A stretch of 5,978 bases of DNA from Bacteroidales bacterium (GTDB lineage Bacteria; Bacteroidota; Bacteroidia; Bacteroidales; WCHB1-69): NCBI GenBank assembly GCA_031264975.1, contig JAISDH010000083.1:1-5978 (forward strand), given 5' to 3'. This document shows positions 4,138 through 5,978 of the stretch, piece after piece. Made by a program: the position numbers and the translations under genes. Position 1 is the first letter of the stretch; each line of letters begins with the position of its first letter. The notes under the pieces are model-generated. The model did not search any database. It was not told the origin of the DNA and was given only the letters and a program-made list of their open reading frames with translations.

Positions 4138-5978
4138 ATGGATATATATGCTATTTTGAAAAAGTATTGGAAATATTCTTCTTTCAGACCTGTACAGGAG
4201 GATATTATCCGTTCTGTTTTGGAAGGAAAAGATACGTTGGCATTGCTTCCGACAGGAGGAGGAAAGTCCATTTGTTTTCAAATTCCGGCGCTGGCAAAGG
4301 AAGGAATTTGTATTGTTATATCTCCTTTAATAGCCTTGATGAAAGACCAGGTAGAAAGTCTACTATCCAAAGAAATTCCTGCCTCAGCCATTTATTCCGG
4401 TTTACATCCAAGAGAAATAGAGTTGATTCTTCGCGATTGCGTCAAGGGAAAAATCAAATTTCTCTACCTTGCTCCCGAACGATTGAAAAATGAATTGCTG
4501 AAAAACAGTATACAGCAAATGAACGTGAATTTACTTGCCGTTGATGAATCTCATTGTATTTCTCAATGGGGATATGATTTTCGTCCGCCTTATCTGGAGA
4601 TTGCGGCGTTTAGAGAGTTGTTGCCTAAAACCGTTCCCGTGCTGGCTCTTACGGCAACGGCAACGGAAGAAGTGATTAAAGATATTCAACTGCGATTGAA
4701 TTTCAAGACAGAAAATGTTTTCCGCAAAAGTTTCTATCGAGAAAATCTCACCTACTATGTTTTCAAGGAAAAGAATAAACTCAAACGATTGTTACAGATA
4801 GCTTCCCGAACGCCGGGTTCGGGTATCGTCTACGTCAGGCGGCGCAAACAAACCAAAGAATTGGCTGATTTCTTTAACAGAAACAATATCTCTGCCGACT
4901 ATTATCATGCAGGATTGGCGATTAAAGAGAGAGGAGAAAAACAAAACAAATGGAAAACCAATAAAACCAGAATCATTGTCGCAACCAATGCTTTTGGAAT
5001 GGGCATTGATAAACCTGACGTTCGTTTCATTGTCCACATGGATATTCCCGACAATATAGAGGCATATTTTCAGGAAGCAGGTAGAGGAGGTCGCGACGAA
5101 CAGCGGGCTTATGCCATACTGTTGTATGAAAATGAAGATATAATAAACTTGCATAAAAACTTTGAAGAATCTTTTCCTCCTGTTGAAAAGATACGGGATG
5201 TATACAATGCCTTATGTAATTATTTTCAAATCCCAATAGGCAACGGAGAAAGCGCTTCTTTTGATTTCGATACATACGGTTTTGTACAGAAATACAAATT
5301 TAATTCGTTGACCGTGTTCAACAGTTTGGCTTTTATTGAGCGGGCAGGTTTTATTTCCATGACAGAGGCTGTAAATAATTCTTCAAAGATTCATATTCCT
5401 GTCTCGCGTGAAGATTTGTATCGTTTTCAGGTAGAAAACGAAAAATATGATTCTTTCATCAAATTATTATTGCGCTCTTACGCCGGACTGTTTACTGTAT
5501 TTATCTCTATCGAAGAAAAACATTTAGCGGCACATTCAGGACTTTCCCTTCCCACTGTTATAGACGCATTAAAACAATTAGCCAACAGGCAGGTGATTAT
5601 ATACCAACCCAAAACAGAAAATCCTAGGATTATATTTCTACAAAACAGGATAGAATCCCGATACCTGTTTTTTTCTCCGCAAGTATATGACGACAGAAAG
5701 CGAATAGGGGAAGAACGCATGGAGGCAATATTAGGTTATGTAACTTCCAATATTAAATGTAGAAGTCAATTGTTGCTTGAATATTTTGGCGAAAATAAAA
5801 CGGTGAGTTGTGAAAAATGCGACGTATGTCTACGCTGGAAAAGAGAAAGCCTCACTAAGAAAGAATTTGATACATTACGAGAAAACATTTTACTTTTACT
5901 GCAAAATGAAGATTTGACGATAGATGAATTACAGGAAAAATTAAACTATCCCGAAGAACAGCAACTAATAACGACTGT
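4138..5978 (+). CDS. recQ: RecQ family ATP-dependent DNA helicase, 3' end outside the window
   Basis: An open frame of 613 codons runs off the window. RecQ enzymes are 3'-5' DNA helicases in recombination and fork repair. Seen in order: motif 0 SFRPVQEDI (15-23), Walker A LPTGGGKS (37-44), PLIALMKDQ (63-71), motif II DESHCISQWGYDFRP (136-150), TATAT (172-176), motif V VATNAFGMGIDKPDVR (281-296) and motif VI YFQEAGRGGRDE (310-321). The C-terminal part has winged-helix-like segments (about 376-406 and 455-490) and then a zinc cluster C541-RSQLLLEYFGE-C558-EKC561-DVC564. DESH and this late Cys cluster fit the shorter Bacteroidetes RecQ form. Motif VI has Gly-Gly and Glu where AGRAGRDG is usual. 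ATG 4138 (MDIY) fits the family start; ATG 4132, two codons earlier, is an alternative. In-frame TGA at 4123 excludes earlier starts. It follows clpS by 32 bp. Probably only a short tail is missing. Confidence 0.95.
   Translation, partial: MDIYAILKKYWKYSSFRPVQEDIIRSVLEGKDTLALLPTGGGKSICFQIPALAKEGICIVISPLIALMKDQVESLLSKEIPASAIYSGLHPREIELILRDCVKGKIKFLYLAPERLKNELLKNSIQQMNVNLLAVDESHCISQWGYDFRPPYLEIAAFRELLPKTVPVLALTATATEEVIKDIQLRLNFKTENVFRKSFYRENLTYYVFKEKNKLKRLLQIASRTPGSGIVYVRRRKQTKELADFFNRNNISADYYHAGLAIKERGEKQNKWKTNKTRIIVATNAFGMGIDKPDVRFIVHMDIPDNIEAYFQEAGRGGRDEQRAYAILLYENEDIINLHKNFEESFPPVEKIRDVYNALCNYFQIPIGNGESASFDFDTYGFVQKYKFNSLTVFNSLAFIERAGFISMTEAVNNSSKIHIPVSREDLYRFQVENEKYDSFIKLLLRSYAGLFTVFISIEEKHLAAHSGLSLPTVIDALKQLANRQVIIYQPKTENPRIIFLQNRIESRYLFFSPQVYDDRKRIGEERMEAILGYVTSNIKCRSQLLLEYFGENKTVSCEKCDVCLRWKRESLTKKEFDTLRENILLLLQNEDLTIDELQEKLNYPEEQQLITT

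Noticed and set aside
4122..4493. 123-codon + strand frame at the start of recQ
   Set aside because: It is in a different frame from the clear RecQ coding sequence, and its peptide shows no domain.

Overview
The window looks like a chromosomal segment of a Bacteroidales-type member of the Bacteroidota. The evidence is the promoter-like TAnnTTTG box (TATCTTTG), A-rich start contexts without clear Shine-Dalgarno sequences, a DUF4468-type exported protein, a short RecQ of the kind I associate with Bacteroidetes (start MDIY, DESH box, late zinc cluster), and a single-chain (alpha2) glycyl-tRNA synthetase. I cannot name a genus. All confident genes are on the + strand.

Layout: positions 2-196 are the last 64 codons of ispG (isoprenoid pathway). 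Positions 197 to about 880 hold no credible gene but are packed with repeats: a doubled heptamer just after ispG, a six-copy array of about 22 bp palindromes (353-480), a hairpin (515-537), and three copies of an 80-bp-scale composite repeat built from nested 7-bp and 8-bp tandem repeats (591-830). A promoter-like box lies at 880-887. A leader of about 325 nt follows (888-1216), containing a second partial box and a hairpin-rich, REP-like element (1051-1121).

Positions 1217-5978 hold five co-directional, tightly packed genes: glyQS (glycyl-tRNA synthetase), folA (dihydrofolate reductase), a secreted DUF4468-family protein, clpS (N-degron adaptor of ClpAP/ClpCP) and recQ (helicase, cut by the window end). 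Gaps are 20 bp, 3 bp, an 11-bp overlap and 32 bp, with no terminator seen between them, so they are probably one transcription unit. Their functions (translation, folate metabolism, envelope, proteolysis, DNA repair) are mostly housekeeping and do not form an obvious pathway. The only metabolic link is glycine and folate, through serine hydroxymethyltransferase chemistry.

I see no convincing new defence, mobile or toxin system. The most unusual content is the repeat-dense gap between ispG and glyQS. Next are several substitutions at normally conserved positions: DHFR I26/E48/N49, RecQ motif VI, and IspG NGLGE.
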